Positions 12,174 to 22,629 of a DNA stretch of 64,000 nucleotides are shown here, piece after piece; within the stretch, counting starts at the first letter, position 1; the number at the start of each line of letters is the position of its first letter. The stretch is from assembly GCF_014898055.3 (NCBI RefSeq), contig NW_023601543.1, positions 59,109,566 to 59,173,565 of the forward strand, given 5' to 3'. The stretch is from Talpa occidentalis (taxonomy: Eukaryota > Chordata > Mammalia > Eulipotyphla > Talpidae). The notes beneath the pieces were generated by a model. It was not told the DNA's origin, ran no database searches, and saw nothing but the letters and a program-made list of their open reading frames with translations. Both the position numbers and the translations under genes were made by a program.

Positions 12174-12867
12174 GCTAGCCACATCTATTGCAAGAATTAA
12201 GACCATTCTCAGCAAACTGTCCACATTCCAGAAAATGTCGACACCTACCCCTGTTATTGTGAAGGGCCCCAGAGGCACCCTATGGTGGGAATTCACTCCC
12301 ATCAGTGTCAACTCAGGCTCCTTGGATAGAAAAAAAAAAAGAGGCTCTGTGTAGACAAATGGTGGGGAAATAGGAAAGAACTGGATACTGTTCACACTAT
12401 CTGTAGTCACACACAGAACACGATCAAGTGTGTTACACTGGGCTTCCGCAACAAGATGAGGTCTGTGTATGATCGCTTCCCCATCAATGTCGTTATTCAG
12501 GAGAATGGGTCTCTTGTTGAAATCCAAAATTTCTTTGACAAAAACTACATTTGCAGGGTTTGCATGAAGCCAGGCGTTACTTGTTCAGTATATCAAGCCC
12601 AGAAAGATGAGTCGTTTCTCAAAGGTAATGACACGAGCTGTGTCAAATTCCACTGCTTTGATTCAGCAAACCACAATAGTTAAAAGCAAGGATATCAGGA
12701 AATTTTTGGATGGTATCTGTTTGTGGAAAAGGAGCAGTTAAGCAAGCTGACGAGTAAGATTTAAGTTGTCCAGCTACAGACACAGCAAGATAGTGGATGA
12801 TTTTCTCAGACCTATTTGTGATGTAGCTTTAAGATGAAATAAAAGTTATTATTGATTTGGGAAAAAA
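12174..12867 (+). pseudogene. RPL9P: Processed RPL9 pseudogene
   Basis: A retrocopy of the large-subunit ribosomal protein gene RPL9 (uL6). The coding remnant runs from 12,196 to the ancestral stop at 12,755-12,757. Conserved protein pieces are visible: KTILS at the start, VIVKGPRGTL, then in another frame [19 protein letters not shown] and PGV.CSV.QAQKDE, and the terminal ADE before the stop. The start codon is ATT instead of ATG, an indel near 12,350 shifts the frame and gives an early TAG, and there are further breaks after 12,640. No introns are present. AATAAA lies at 12,838-12,843, followed by an A-run, and a 12-bp duplication aagaaaagtgat flanks the copy (12,162-12,173 and 12,868-12,879). 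It is not functional. Confidence 0.93.
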
Positions 12868-12879
12868 AAGAAAAGTGAT

Positions 12880-13623
12880 AGTTTTGGTGGGGAGTCTGGG
12901 AGGGAATGTGACAGGAAGAGAAAGGCATGGAGGCAAAGATCCCTCTTCCTTTTTGCCTACTGCCTACTGGAGAATGGAAAAGTCTAAACAAGCAATTAAT
13001 TCTTTGTTTCATCTGAAAGCTGTGAAAATTTTGGTCCTGTTGATCTGGTGACGCTTTCCTTCTTAGAAATAGTGTGTGAGAAAGTATTTATTCCTTTTTA
13101 CTGTAGAGTCAATACAGTATTGAAAATTTTTAATATGTTAAAAAAATTTAAAACCCATGCTCTTATAATCCTACCATTTTTAATGCTTTCTTTTATAAGT
13201 ATACTTTGTACATGGTTGTAATCATAGCACACTTTTTTTTTCAAATTGGTGTCATAAGGATAAAAAGAGGTTTAGGATTTTGCACCAAACCCTTGAGATC
13301 CTTAGAACCAGGAAAATTTGCCCTCAGAAACTGAGATGCGTGTTGAGTCTTAGAGTCCTTAGAAATAACAGTAAAACTGTCAGCCTAGATTTTAAGAAAT
13401 CTAGCAGCCTCGGCTTTAACACTCAGAACCCTGAGACCAGCATGTGTAGCCCCAGGGCTAACCTGCTGAGTGATGACAGGGCTCAGTCACCATTGCTGCT
13501 GTGGCAAATGCCAGCTACATGAGTGAGACTGTCCCAGAGCATCAGCCCTTAGCCAATGTGCCAGCAAAGACTAGCAGAGACCGCACAGATAAGAACTGCT
13601 CAACCAACTATAGAATCAAGCAT
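12880..13623. other. No gene seen
   Basis: Single-copy-looking sequence between the RPL9 retrocopy and the next SINE. The only oddity is the 25-bp word at 13,287-13,311 shared with 11,168-11,192. The frame at 13,280-13,522 has no recognisable protein features. Confidence 0.5.
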
Positions 13624-13642
13624 AAAAGAATTGGTTGCTTTA

Positions 13643-13899
13643 GGGCCTCCCAGGTGGTGCAAGAGATTAAATCTCAGCACTATGAAGCTCTCCGCAGAGT
13701 TTGATCCCCCACCAGAGAGCTAACCCACATGGTGCAGCAGACCTCTCCTGTCTTGCCAGCTGTTCCCCTCAGTAGTGTATTACAGTGGATCCACCTGTTC
13801 TGTTCCCCACTCTGTCTCTGGTGAATCCTCTCACCCCCACACCTCTGGCCTGACCCTAGCTCTTGTGTGCATAAATAAATAAAATCAATCTTTAAAAAA
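13643..13899 (+). mobile_element. tRNA-derived SINE, copy 2
   Basis: Plus-strand copy starting gggcctcccaggtggtgc, with a degenerate B box (gtttgatccc) and the gtctctggtgaatcctctcac body typical of the older subfamily here. The tail has ataaataaataaaa, then atcttt and an A-run. An imperfect ~18-bp duplication (aaaagaattggttgcttt) flanks it at 13,624-13,641 and about 13,900-13,918. Confidence 0.9.
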
Positions 13900-13918
13900 A
13901 AAAGAATTGGTTGCTTTT

Positions 13919-15090
13919 AGGCACTAAGTTTTTGGGGTTTCAAACACTGAGAAAGATAATGAATGCACAAATTTCTTCATTGTGCTAATAATCCACTCAA
14001 TTAGAGTAAATCATACTTCATGTTTTATAGTTTCTTGAATCAAGAGGCTAGGAAGTGTGTTTTTTCTTGTCGAAATTTTGATTTTGTTATTTTCTTTTAT
14101 ATGCAAGCTTAAAAAGGCAATTTGTAAGAATGAAGTTTGCAAGCTCTCTATAGGCCACCTGCTTTGACAGAAACCATTAATAGAGCCCTTTATTTTTACC
14201 AGCAATTTCCACTTCTGCCCACATTGCAAGCATTCAACCAAGATCTGTACATATGGCTCAAGGTGTTACTAAAGCAGCGGGGAGGTGTGGTGACGGTGAG
14301 GAGGCAGCCCCACTTGAGTTAGGACACAGCAGCGACTTTTTTTTTCTTAGTTTGACTCCATCCTGGAGCTTTCTAAATAAACACTGCATTGCATCTAAGT
14401 GATGTTCTGGGGAGAATGAAGCAGAATAAATATAGTCCTGATCTGGAGCATGGAGGGGAACAGCCTGCAAACTCCTACTCCTGTCAGAGGCTCTAGGGAT
14501 TTATTACTCATAGCTCTTCATTTTTATGGAATCTTTCATTTGATACAAACTAAATCTTAATACAAATGAGCATATAGAAAATGTCCACATTTGACTGATT
14601 AGGTCCTGAAGTCCCATCTTCAACATCCAGTGATCCAATTGTGTGATCAAGTTAGATACTTATTTCAATGACATTGTGCCAAACACTAAAACTGGGCTCT
14701 GCAGCGCAGCAAAACACTGGGTTGGACAATATTTGAGTGTTGCCATTACATGCTTGAGAAGGTGAGTACTGTCTTTTATAGATACAGCCCCTGTAATTAC
14801 ATCCTGCTAGTTTGAGATATTTTTTTCTTATCATTTCTATACACTTCAAAGATGAGTCAAAAGACTTTAGACTATAGAGATTGCAGTGAGTTGTTTCACC
14901 TTCCTTCTTGGTTTCTGGTTCTACTTCTCTTTTTCTCCATCAAAGTCCTCTAACAAGAGATAAGCAACAAAATAGTGACACTCAACAACGGAATCTAATT
15001 AACAATAAGCATCATCTAAAGAGCACTCTCCCCACACTCAGACTCTCAAGCAGAGGGACAAAAGACATGAAGAAAACTTAGTACCAACAA
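13919..15090. other. No gene seen; holds one arm of an 80-bp inverted repeat
   Basis: No gene or known repeat was recognised. The segment 14,686-14,768 reappears in inverted orientation at 15,738-15,818 (see the repeat entry). Confidence 0.5.
14686..14768 (+). repeat. Left arm of ~80-bp inverted duplication
   Basis: From ctaaaactgggctctgcag to the cttgagaaggtgag stretch, this matches the reverse complement of 15,738-15,818 with only about three substitutions in the first 72 bases, then diverges on both sides. The arms are 0.97 kb apart. No mobile-element family was recognised. Confidence 0.85.
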
Positions 15091-15094
15091 ATAT

Positions 15095-15235
15095 TCCTCT
15101 TTTGGGAGCGATCATTTATTCAACAGAAGTGTGCTGAGCACCAAATCCTGTGCCAGGTGTGATGCAAGATTCTGAAGATCCAGCAGTGAAGAAGAAAGAG
15201 GTTCATATCACCCTTAGGGAATACTCACACTGTCC
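15095..15235 (-). mobile_element. L2-type fossil
   Basis: Reads as a reversed L2 3' end: 'catttattcaacagaagtg', 'tgctgagcaccaaatcctg', 'tgtgccagg', then 'gatccagcagtgaag'. It is diverged; family assignment rests on this order of words. Confidence 0.55.
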
Positions 15236-15374
15236 TGGCCTTGGCCTGATTTCTGTATTCTGTTATCATCTTTCACCTCAGCTATAGGTCTGCACCATGA
15301 GAAAAATTGACTAGTGATGTGGTTTCTTTACTACTATTATTGCTGCTAATAATAACAAAAACAACAACTACTAC

Positions 15375-15540
15375 TACCGATAATAGCTAATACTTAAACA
15401 TAGTGCTTACTATGTGCCAATGAATTTTCATACATTAATCTTAAGCAACAGTTTATTACTTTTTTAAATATGAGGAAAACAAGGCAGAGAGAGGTTAAGT
15501 ACTTTCCAAAGATTCAAACTATTCACTGCACTGCTCTTCC
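15375..15540 (-). mobile_element. MIR SINE fossil
   Basis: Shows the reversed MIR core and 3' part: 'gtgcttactatgtgcca', 'attaatctta', then 'aaggcagagagaggttaag' and 'tactttccaaag'. This order matches the reverse complement of the mammalian-wide MIR consensus. Confidence 0.7.
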
Positions 15541-15574
15541 TAAGGCAGAGCATTTTAGAAAGTTGTTATATTAT

Positions 15575-15737
15575 TTATTTTTAATTGTATTATTTTTATT
15601 GAGGTAACCTTGCCTTACAGCATAGTACATGATTTAGGGGGAGAGGTGCATGCCTCTTCAGAGGTATGTTGCCACACTAAAACACCATCCAAGCACCCAT
15701 AATCCTCTACAATAGTCCATTGGGCCTGAGAGTTGTT
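15575..15737 (-). mobile_element. L1 3' end, strongly 5'-truncated
   Basis: Begins with the reversed L1 terminus (ttttattgaggtaacc, then 'gccttacagcatagtacatg') preceded by T-rich sequence, and continues through about 150 bp of 3' UTR. The L1 text stops where the inverted 80-bp duplication begins, so the duplication sits at the L1 5' junction. Confidence 0.6.
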
Positions 15738-15818
15738 ACTCCCCTCTCAAGCATGTAATGGCAACACTCAAATATTATCCAACCCAGTGTTTTGCTGGGC
15801 TGCAGAACCCAGTTTTAG
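15738..15818 (-). repeat. Right arm of ~80-bp inverted duplication
   Basis: Reverse complement of 14,686-14,768 at roughly 95 percent over the core. It abuts the 5' end of the truncated minus-strand L1 at 15,575-15,737, so it may be filler copied during that insertion rather than part of an element. Confidence 0.85.
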
Positions 15819-15954
15819 TAACAACAAGAATTGAAAAAAAATGTGACTTTATGACCCTAAGTTAACTAAAAATTTGAATGTCAAAGTATGCCATTCTCTA
15901 AGCGGTCAACCTAATTGAGGTTGAATAATCCAGTTTGAAAACCATGCTTTTTGA

Positions 15955-16316
15955 TAAACTCATGCCATTTGCAACAACATGGATAGAGCTGGAAGGGATT
16001 ATGCTAAGCAAAATAAGTCAGAAGGAAAAAGAAAAATATTGGATGGTTTCGCTTAGATGTGGAACATAGGGAAACAGAACAAAGTTCAGGAAAAAGACAA
16101 AACTTGCAAGCTCACCATAGACCTGAGGTCTCCAGCATGGGAGGGAGTGGGTGGGAAAGGGGTCAAAACAGGGAAGGGAAGAGCACAAGAGGTAGGGAAG
16201 AGGGATCATGGGTGAGGTATTGGTGGGAGAACTACGAGGACTACTCCTGAGGGGAGCAATCGAATACTGTACAAAAATGAAGTACAACATTAGAGAATGA
16301 ATAAATACTTAAATAT
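15955..16316 (+). mobile_element. L1 ORF2 end and 3' UTR
   Basis: The start (gccatttgcaacaacatgg, then 'gctggaagggattatgctaa' and 'caaaataagtcag') is the extreme C-terminal part of L1 ORF2. A purine-rich 3' UTR follows, unlike that of the other L1 ends in the window, ending at 'gaatgaataaatac' before an (AT)n run. Confidence 0.6.
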
Positions 16317-16317
16317 A

Positions 16318-16348
16318 TGTATATTATATATATATATATATATATATG
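16318..16348. repeat. (AT)n microsatellite
   Basis: A run of about 14 AT/TA units following the A-rich end of the L1 3' UTR, probably grown from its tail. Confidence 0.85.
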
Positions 16349-16974
16349 TAAACCCAGTCTGAATGTTTTCCACCTAAACAGATGCCCATTAAAGCCATAG
16401 CCAAAGAAAATAAATTATAGGATGTATTGAATTTTCTTAAAAACGGCTACTGATTTTTAATCAGTCTGCCCAATTCTCTTCTGAGGCTTTTAGCTCATAA
16501 ACTAGTACATCTGTTTCTATGTTGAAGTGGGATATCAGGTCCAATGTATTCCCAGAAGAAACTAAAAGAATTTGGTCGAGTATTTACTAGGATTTCCTTG
16601 TGGGCAAATACTTCCAAATACATGAAGATTCCCTGTCAAGAGTTCTCTGGAAAGGATCTGTTTCAATTATTACTCTATTGCCAGAGAACTTATCAGATGA
16701 TGCGTTCTGTTCTGTCTCTTGTACATATATGTGTATACCTGAGCCAAGTGAATAGACAATCTGAAGAATGTTTTGTCTAAGCATATGCTGGTCTCCTGGA
16801 GATAATTGCAAGCTTCCATCGGATGCCCGGGGCAAAGAACATTCTGCACTGTATGCAACACCGGACTATTGCTTTAACAGGCAAACCAGCATACTAACAG
16901 CATTTGCTTGCCCCCAAAGGATATCTCCCCAAATTAAAAATAACCTTTAAAAAATAGCAATGACGATGTTGGCA

Positions 16975-17090
16975 ATGATTGTAATAGCTGATATTTATTG
17001 ACCTCATAATATGCCAGAGTCCATGCTAATTTTTTATAACATTTACAGTTTCTTTTAATTTAAATCTCACACTAATCCTCATTCCAAAAG
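16975..17090 (-). mobile_element. MIR fossil
   Basis: Reversed MIR text: 'atatttattgacctcataat', 'atgccagagtcca', 'aatttaaatctcacactaat', 'cctcattcc'. It is partial and diverged. Confidence 0.55.
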
Positions 17091-17099
17091 AATTTTTTA

Positions 17100-17245
17100 A
17101 CCACTAGAGCGTGTTTTGCAACTTTGGTATGTGTAGAAATTACCTAGGAAGGTTATTAAAAATGTGGCTTCCCCAAGCCCCACTCTGTAACATCTGATTA
17201 AGTAGATCTGAAGAGTAGTCCAAACACCTTTTATTAAAAACAACA
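17100..17245 (+). mobile_element. MER5A-like hAT DNA transposon fossil
   Basis: The order 'gcaactttggtatgtgtaga', 'aattacctaggaaggttatt', 'cttccccaagccccactctg', 'tgattaagtagatctga' parallels MER5A, a non-autonomous Charlie-type hAT element. The terminal repeats have decayed. Confidence 0.6.
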
Positions 17246-17297
17246 AAAAACTTGTTAGGATTACTGATATAAATCAATCCTATTAAATAAAATTACT

Positions 17298-17440
17298 GTA
17301 GACTAATTGTGATCTCCCCAAATTCTTATGTTAAGTCCTAATGCTCAGTGAGATGGTATTAGGAGGTGGGACTTTTCTGTTGTTTATAAGCCACCCAGTC
17401 TATTGTATTCTGTTATAGCTGCTTGGATGGACTAAGACAA
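17298..17440 (+). mobile_element. MaLR (MST/MLT1-like) LTR with internal deletion
   Basis: The 5' part reads 'gatctccccaaattcttatg', 'gttaagtcctaatgctcagt', 'gatggtattaggaggtggg', and the 3' part reads 'ctgttgtttataagccaccc' and 'ggatggactaagaca'. Both are typical of ERVL-MaLR LTRs, but the middle few hundred bases are missing. Confidence 0.65.
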
Positions 17441-17442
17441 AA

Positions 17443-17971
17443 ATTTACTATGCTTTTACTCAGTCAATGCAGAAACAAACAAGATCAAAATCCCTGCTGT
17501 TTATCATTTTATAATGAGGATGGCAACACTGAACAAATACTTTCCTGGGGAGTAAAAGTGTGTGTTGATTGTATGACAGATTTGGGGAAAAGCAAATGAA
17601 ATTAATAAGGAGGGAAAGGAGAGGGAAAGGTGGATTCAAAAAAGGATGATGTTCTGTTGGCTGTCTATTAGATCACACCAAACCATTCTAAGACTTTTTG
17701 GTTTAAATGAACACATTTTTTTGTTTATGAATCTGAAATTTGGGCAGGGATCAGTGGGGTCAGTTTGCCTTGCTCTGTGTGCTAGCTGCAGTAGCTTGAC
17801 ATGAGCTGATCTCATTTGAGCCGAACATCTACTTCCTAGGTGACGCACTGACAGTTGGCAAGTTAGTACTGGCTATTGGTCCCTCTCCATGCTTCCCTGG
17901 GGTAGCTTGGATTGTCTCACAGCATGGTGGCTGGGTTAGGAGTGATTATAATCGCCAAGAGACAAGAAGTA
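17443..17971. other. No gene seen
   Basis: Unassigned sequence. 'ctcacagcatggtggctggg' near 17,917 recalls a medium-reiterated repeat, but I cannot name it. The pre-integration target site of the next element ends this block. Confidence 0.45.
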
Positions 17972-17988
17972 GAAGCTGACAATTTCTT

Positions 17989-18630
17989 TTTTTCCTCCCT
18001 TTTTTTGGATACTTTATTATAAACCTCTAGGATTTTACAAATGAAATAAAAAGAATACCCAGGAAATAGCAGCCAATGGTGCTTGATGAAGACCTTCTCA
18101 TTACTGAAATCCCAGTTCATTCTTTTATGATTCTTTCTTATCTTGCACTTCAAATGCCGCCTGGTTCAGGGATCCTCTGCTCTGTCCACTGCTAAGCATT
18201 GCAATTAATCTATCTTACATTTATCAAAAGTACATTATATATACATTATCTTGCAAATAGTAGGAAGACATAGTAAGCATGAGTGATCAATCAAGTAATA
18301 TTGCTGACTGACTTCTCCAGAATTATATGGATGTTTAAAACATTGACTGAGGTCTTCACAGACTGACATTTTCTTGGAATTACTTATCACAATTTATTTG
18401 ACAGTGTCCCTTGTAATATTTCTGGCAAACTATCTTATAGAAACAAATGGATGGCTAGCATATTGTTCAGAGAATCCCCATAACATACATAGTTCATTGT
18501 GCAGAAGTTCTTTTTCTTTTGGCTTGAGTGTATATCAAATATAAATTTTCTAAACTATAATATATTCCATTCTAAATTTTAAAAAGTAGGTTTTGAAAAT
18601 ATGGTTGCAATTTTTTAGTTTTTTTTTCCT
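17989..18630 (-). other. Non-L1 3' segment of the chimeric insertion
   Basis: Minus-strand sequence downstream of the L1 part. It does not resemble the L1 ORF2 C terminus or any L1 3' UTR in this window. It ends with AATAAA at 18,013-18,018 (as tttatt on plus) about 7 bases before an A-rich tail of two A-runs split by a short G-rich stretch. This is the layout of a polyadenylated RNA 3' end, so the segment may be a cellular 3' UTR or a transduced flank. The junction with L1 is near 18,620-18,650 and is not sharp. Confidence 0.55.
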
Positions 18631-19280
18631 ACACCAACACGCTTTATATCCCACTGACCTTGTAGAATTTGATTTGCTATTATTTTGCTGAGTTGTTTTA
18701 TATGAATGCTCATCAGGGATATTGGTCTGTCATATTCTTTTCTTGTGCTGTCTATATCTGGCTTTGGTATTATGGTGGTATAGTAAAATGTGTTAGGGAA
18801 CATTCACTTTTCTTGGATTTTAGAAAATAATTTAAGCAAGTTGGATATAAGGTCTTCTTTAGAGATTTCATGCAATTCATTTATAAAGTCATCTGGCCCT
18901 GGGTTTTTGTTTTTGGGGAGATTTTTGGTTAGTGATTCAATTTTCATGCTTGTGATAGGTTTTTTTCCAACTCTTCTATTTCTTCCTAGTTTAGTCTTGG
19001 TAAACAATATTGATCTAGAAATTTATCCATTTCTTGAAGGTTTTTGAATTTATTGATGTATAGTTATTTATAGTAATCTTTTATTATTTTTGTATTCTGT
19101 GGTGACTTCTCTTTCTGATTCTGCTTTATTAATGTTTTCTCACTTCTTTTATTAACTTGAGGTTTAATGAATTTGCTTATCTTCCCAAAGAACCAACACT
19201 TAGTATCATTGATCTGTTGTATTTTATCTCTATTGCATTTATTCCTGCTCCTATTTTTAGGATTTTTTTCCTTCCTTCCT

Positions 19281-19544
19281 TTTTTTTTTTTTAAGATTTA
19301 TTTATTTATTTATACAAGCACTGGGTACAGTCAGAAGCACAGGAGGGTGAGAGAATTCACCAGAGCCAGAGCGGGGAGCAGAACTGACTGAAGTACACTG
19401 CTGAGGGGAGCAGCAGGTGCAGCAGGAAAGGTCTGTCACGCCATGTGGGACCCTCGCCGGGGTCCGAGGATCGAACCGGCGCTGCAGAGGCTGCTGGCAG
19501 CTTCATAGCCCAGCGCTCAACCACTGAGCCACCAGGGGAGGCCC
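19281..19544 (-). mobile_element. tRNA-derived SINE, copy 3
   Basis: Minus-strand copy with the left tail (T-run, ttaaga, TTTA repeats), the cactgggtacagtcagaag body that marks the younger subfamily, an intact reversed B box (ggatcgaacc) near 19,470, and head end gaggccc at the right. It is inserted in the old L1 next to copy 4. Its T/C-rich flanks hide the target duplication. Confidence 0.9.
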
Positions 19545-19556
19545 TTCTTCTTCTTA

Positions 19557-19780
19557 TTTTTAAAGATCCAGGTGGTGGTGAGAGGACTCACCAGAGACAG
19601 TGTGGGGAACAGAACAGGGAGATGAACCGAAGCACACTGCCTAGGGGAGCAGCGGGGCGAGTCAGGAGAGGTCTGCTGCGCCATGTGGGTAGCTCCCTGG
19701 CTGGGAGTCGAACTCGTGCTGCAGTGGCTGCGGATTGCTTCATAGGTTGCATCTCAACCCCTGCGCCACCAGGGAGGCCC
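19557..19780 (-). mobile_element. tRNA-derived SINE, copy 4 (3'-deleted)
   Basis: A second minus-strand copy lies 12 bp from copy 3. It lacks most of the tail-proximal body, running from 'taaagatccagg' straight into 'gtggtggtgagag', then the usual 'actcaccagagacag' and head. The body belongs to the older subfamily. Confidence 0.88.
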
Positions 19781-20355
19781 TGTTTTCTTCCTTCTGGTAA
19801 CTTTGGGTCTTATTTGTTTCTCTTTTCAGGTTGCTTTTAATATGGAATTATTTATTTGGGATTTTTCTTGCTTCTTAATGTGGACCTGAATTACAATTAT
19901 CTTGCCTCTTAAGACCACTTTGCTGCATCTCATAGATTCTAGTAGTTTGTGTCCTTATTTTCTTTAATCTTAAGGTATTTTTAAATTTGTTTTAATTATC
20001 TCTTTTATCCAGTAGCTATTAAGTAGCATATTCCTTAGTCCCCATGGTTTTTCCTGTTTATTTTTATAGTTGAGTTCTAGTTTTATGGCATTATGGTTAG
20101 AAAGAGTACTTAGTATGATATTGATCTTCATGGTCTTATTAACAATTGACTTGTGTCCCAAAATATGATCTATTCTTGAAAAGATTCCATGTGCACTTCA
20201 ACAAAAATATGTATGCATCTGTTTTGGGGTGAAGTGTTCTGTGGATATCTATTAAACCTACTTGGTCTAGCACCTCATTTAAGGCAATTGTTTATTTATT
20301 CTGTCTTATTGATCCGTCCATCACTGTAAGTGGAGTATTAAAATCCCCTAGTATT

Positions 20356-20609
20356 CATAGAAACAGAAAATAGAATAAAATTTGCCAGCATCAGGTGGTG
20401 GTAGATGGAATGGCAGGGAGTTAGGATGTTATTTAATGCATGCGGAGTTTCAGTCATGCAGAACAGGGAAGTTCTAGGGATATCTTGCACAAAAATCTAC
20501 ATGTAATTGGTAATATTTTTCTGTGCATTTGGAAATTGTTGGGAGGGTGAGTTTAATGTTAAGTGTTTAGTTTTCTGCCACAATAAAAAAGAAAATAGGA
20601 AAAAAAATC
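20356..20609 (+). mobile_element. Short L1 3' end inserted antisense in the old L1
   Basis: Plus-strand text (catagaaacagaaaatagaa, 'gtagatggaatggcaggga', 'tctagggatatcttgcac', 'ttctgccacaataaaaaa') is an L1M-type 3' end with an A-rich tail. It is flanked by aaatcccctagtatt (20,341-20,355) and aaatcctagtatt (20,610-20,622), a slightly decayed target duplication. The host L1 continues across it. Confidence 0.75.
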
Positions 20610-22179
20610 AAATCCTAGTATTGTTATGCTGCTGTCAGTATCTCTCTTTAGTTCTGAGTAATTATCTTATATATCTTGGTGCCCCATCATTTGGTGCATA
20701 TACATTTGTAAGTGTTATTTCTTCTTATTGTGTTTGTCCCTTAATTATAATGTTATGTCTATCTCTACCTATTGTTATCTTTTTCAAATTGGAAGTCAAT
20801 TCTCTCTAAGTATAGCTGTTTCTGGCTTTTTTTTTTTTTATTGTAACTTGTTGTAGGATTGTCTTCTAGCCTTTAACTCTAACTCCTTGCTTGTCTCTCT
20901 TGGTCAGATGGGCTTCTTATAAATAGCTGAAGGTTGGACTTTGTTTTGAAATCCACTTAGTCACTCTGTACCTTTTAACTGGTGAATTCAGGCCATTTAC
21001 ATTATAAGATGATTATTGAGACATAAGTGCTCATTTCCATTCTGGGTTTTTTTAGTCTTTTTTATTTTTGGACATCTTCCTTTTATGTTTTGTTTAGATT
21101 CCATTTGCATTGTCTTATGTGCTACTTCTATTGATTTTTGTTTGAAGTTTATGCTGTGGTTAGTATATGATGGACTATATATGTGGTCTACTGGCTGGTC
21201 TAGTCTCAAACTTCTTCTGATGGGCCTTGTTGCGATTCTCTCCTCCTCTATGGTGCATAATTTAGGTGTTAGTTACCTCTATGTTTGTTGTTCTGTTCCT
21301 TTATAATAACCCCTTTAGAACTTCATCCATGTGTGGCTTGCTGTTGATATTTTTTTTTAGTTTTTGCATTTTGGTGACGTTCTTTACCCTCCCTCCTGTC
21401 TTGAATGTTTATCTTGCAGGGTAGATTCTAGGCTGGAAATCTTTTTCTTTTAAATATGTCCCTCTGTTCCTTTCTCTCATGTGTAAGGTTCTCCTGAAAA
21501 GCCCATGGACAGTCTAATAGGCGTTACCTTATAGCTATTCTTTATTCTCTTGCTGTTTTAAATATTTTGTCCTTATCATTGGCTTTCAACAGTTTAATTA
21601 TAATGTCTGGGAGAGTGTTTGTCTAGCATTATGTCTGGCACTCTAAGACTTTTGGATCAGGACGTCTGGTTCACTTCCCAGGTTGGGATGGTTTTCAGCA
21701 ATTATTTCTTTAAATAAATTTCAATGCCTTTTTCTCTTCTCTGGCATCCCCATGACATGGATGTATTTTTCTTTAGGTAACACCAAAGAACACATACTAA
21801 TTTCATGTTTTCTTTTTTCTTTTTGTGGATTTATTTGTATGTTCTCAACATTATGCTATTGAGCTCACTAATTCGGAACATTACCTGCATTTGTCTGCTG
21901 TTGAGGTCCTCTATTATAGTTTTAAATTCAGTTATAGTTATTTTTCAGATCCAGTAGTTTTAACACTAATAGTCTCATATTTTCTTAGTCTTTATCTATT
22001 CCTATTTTGTATCATCTTTTTTGTTAAATGCAGCAATCATTATTATAGCTCTTACCTTAAGTTTTTCTTCAGGCATATTCTTTAATTCTGCTGGACTGAG
22101 GCTTCTACCAGGTTTTGTTGCTCCAACATTTGTAGTATGTTCTTCTCTTTATTTTAATTTTTAATATGTTGTAGTAGGG

Positions 22180-22624
22180 TGTAGCGATGGGAAAACACAG
22201 GGCAGGATCTCTAGGATTCCAGCAGACGGGTGAAGGAGCAGTCCTGGAGCCCTTGGTAGCTTTTGCAGGCTTTTATTGGGATTTACCAGGTACACGGCAG
22301 GCAGGGGTGCTGGGGGCTGGGAGGCCAGGAGGCTGGCAGGCCTCCCAGCCCCCAGCAAGTCTTCACTCTTTCTGGGCTCTCCGACGTTCTCTTGTGGCCT
22401 CTTCTTCTCTGTTTCTTTCGCTCTGCTCTTCCTCTTGCTCTGTTCTGCTGATGTCCCCGTGAGGCCTCCCTTATAAGCCCAGTCTCTCAGCCCAGGTGTA
22501 CCCACTTACATAGGCCCACACCCTACTCCAGGTGTCTGCCATCAGGCATGCATTCATGACCGCAGATTATCATCAATCCTAATGGCGGGAGGGCAGAAAA
22601 GCCTGATACTTTTACTTACCCTAA
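22180..22624 (-). mobile_element. Solo LTR of family A, copy 1
   Basis: Minus orientation: the 5' end is at 22,624 (ttaccctaa; one terminal base lost) and the 3' end at 22,180 (tgtagcg read in reverse). TAGGG duplications lie at 22,175-22,179 and 22,625-22,629. A TATA-like ttataag near 22,470 and a polyadenylation signal (plus tttatt, 22,272-22,277) define U3 and R. A perfect 18-bp inverted repeat at 22,309-22,326/22,339-22,356 lies upstream of the poly(A) signal. It sits in the L1 of the 18-24 kb insertion. Confidence 0.85.
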
Positions 22625-22629
22625 TAGGG

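Larger units (their letters stand above)
18631..22174 (-). pseudogene. LINE-1 ORF1 and ORF2 N-terminal half
   Basis: Decayed L1 coding text on the minus strand. ORF2 is recognisable by the linker/RT-start peptide NKNPGPDDF in a frame at 18,804-19,007 and by 'acagaccaatatccctgatg' text near 18,710. ORF1-like text lies at roughly 21,350-22,100. Stops and frameshifts are present throughout. Read through the nested insertions, the L1 sequence stays colinear. Confidence 0.75.
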
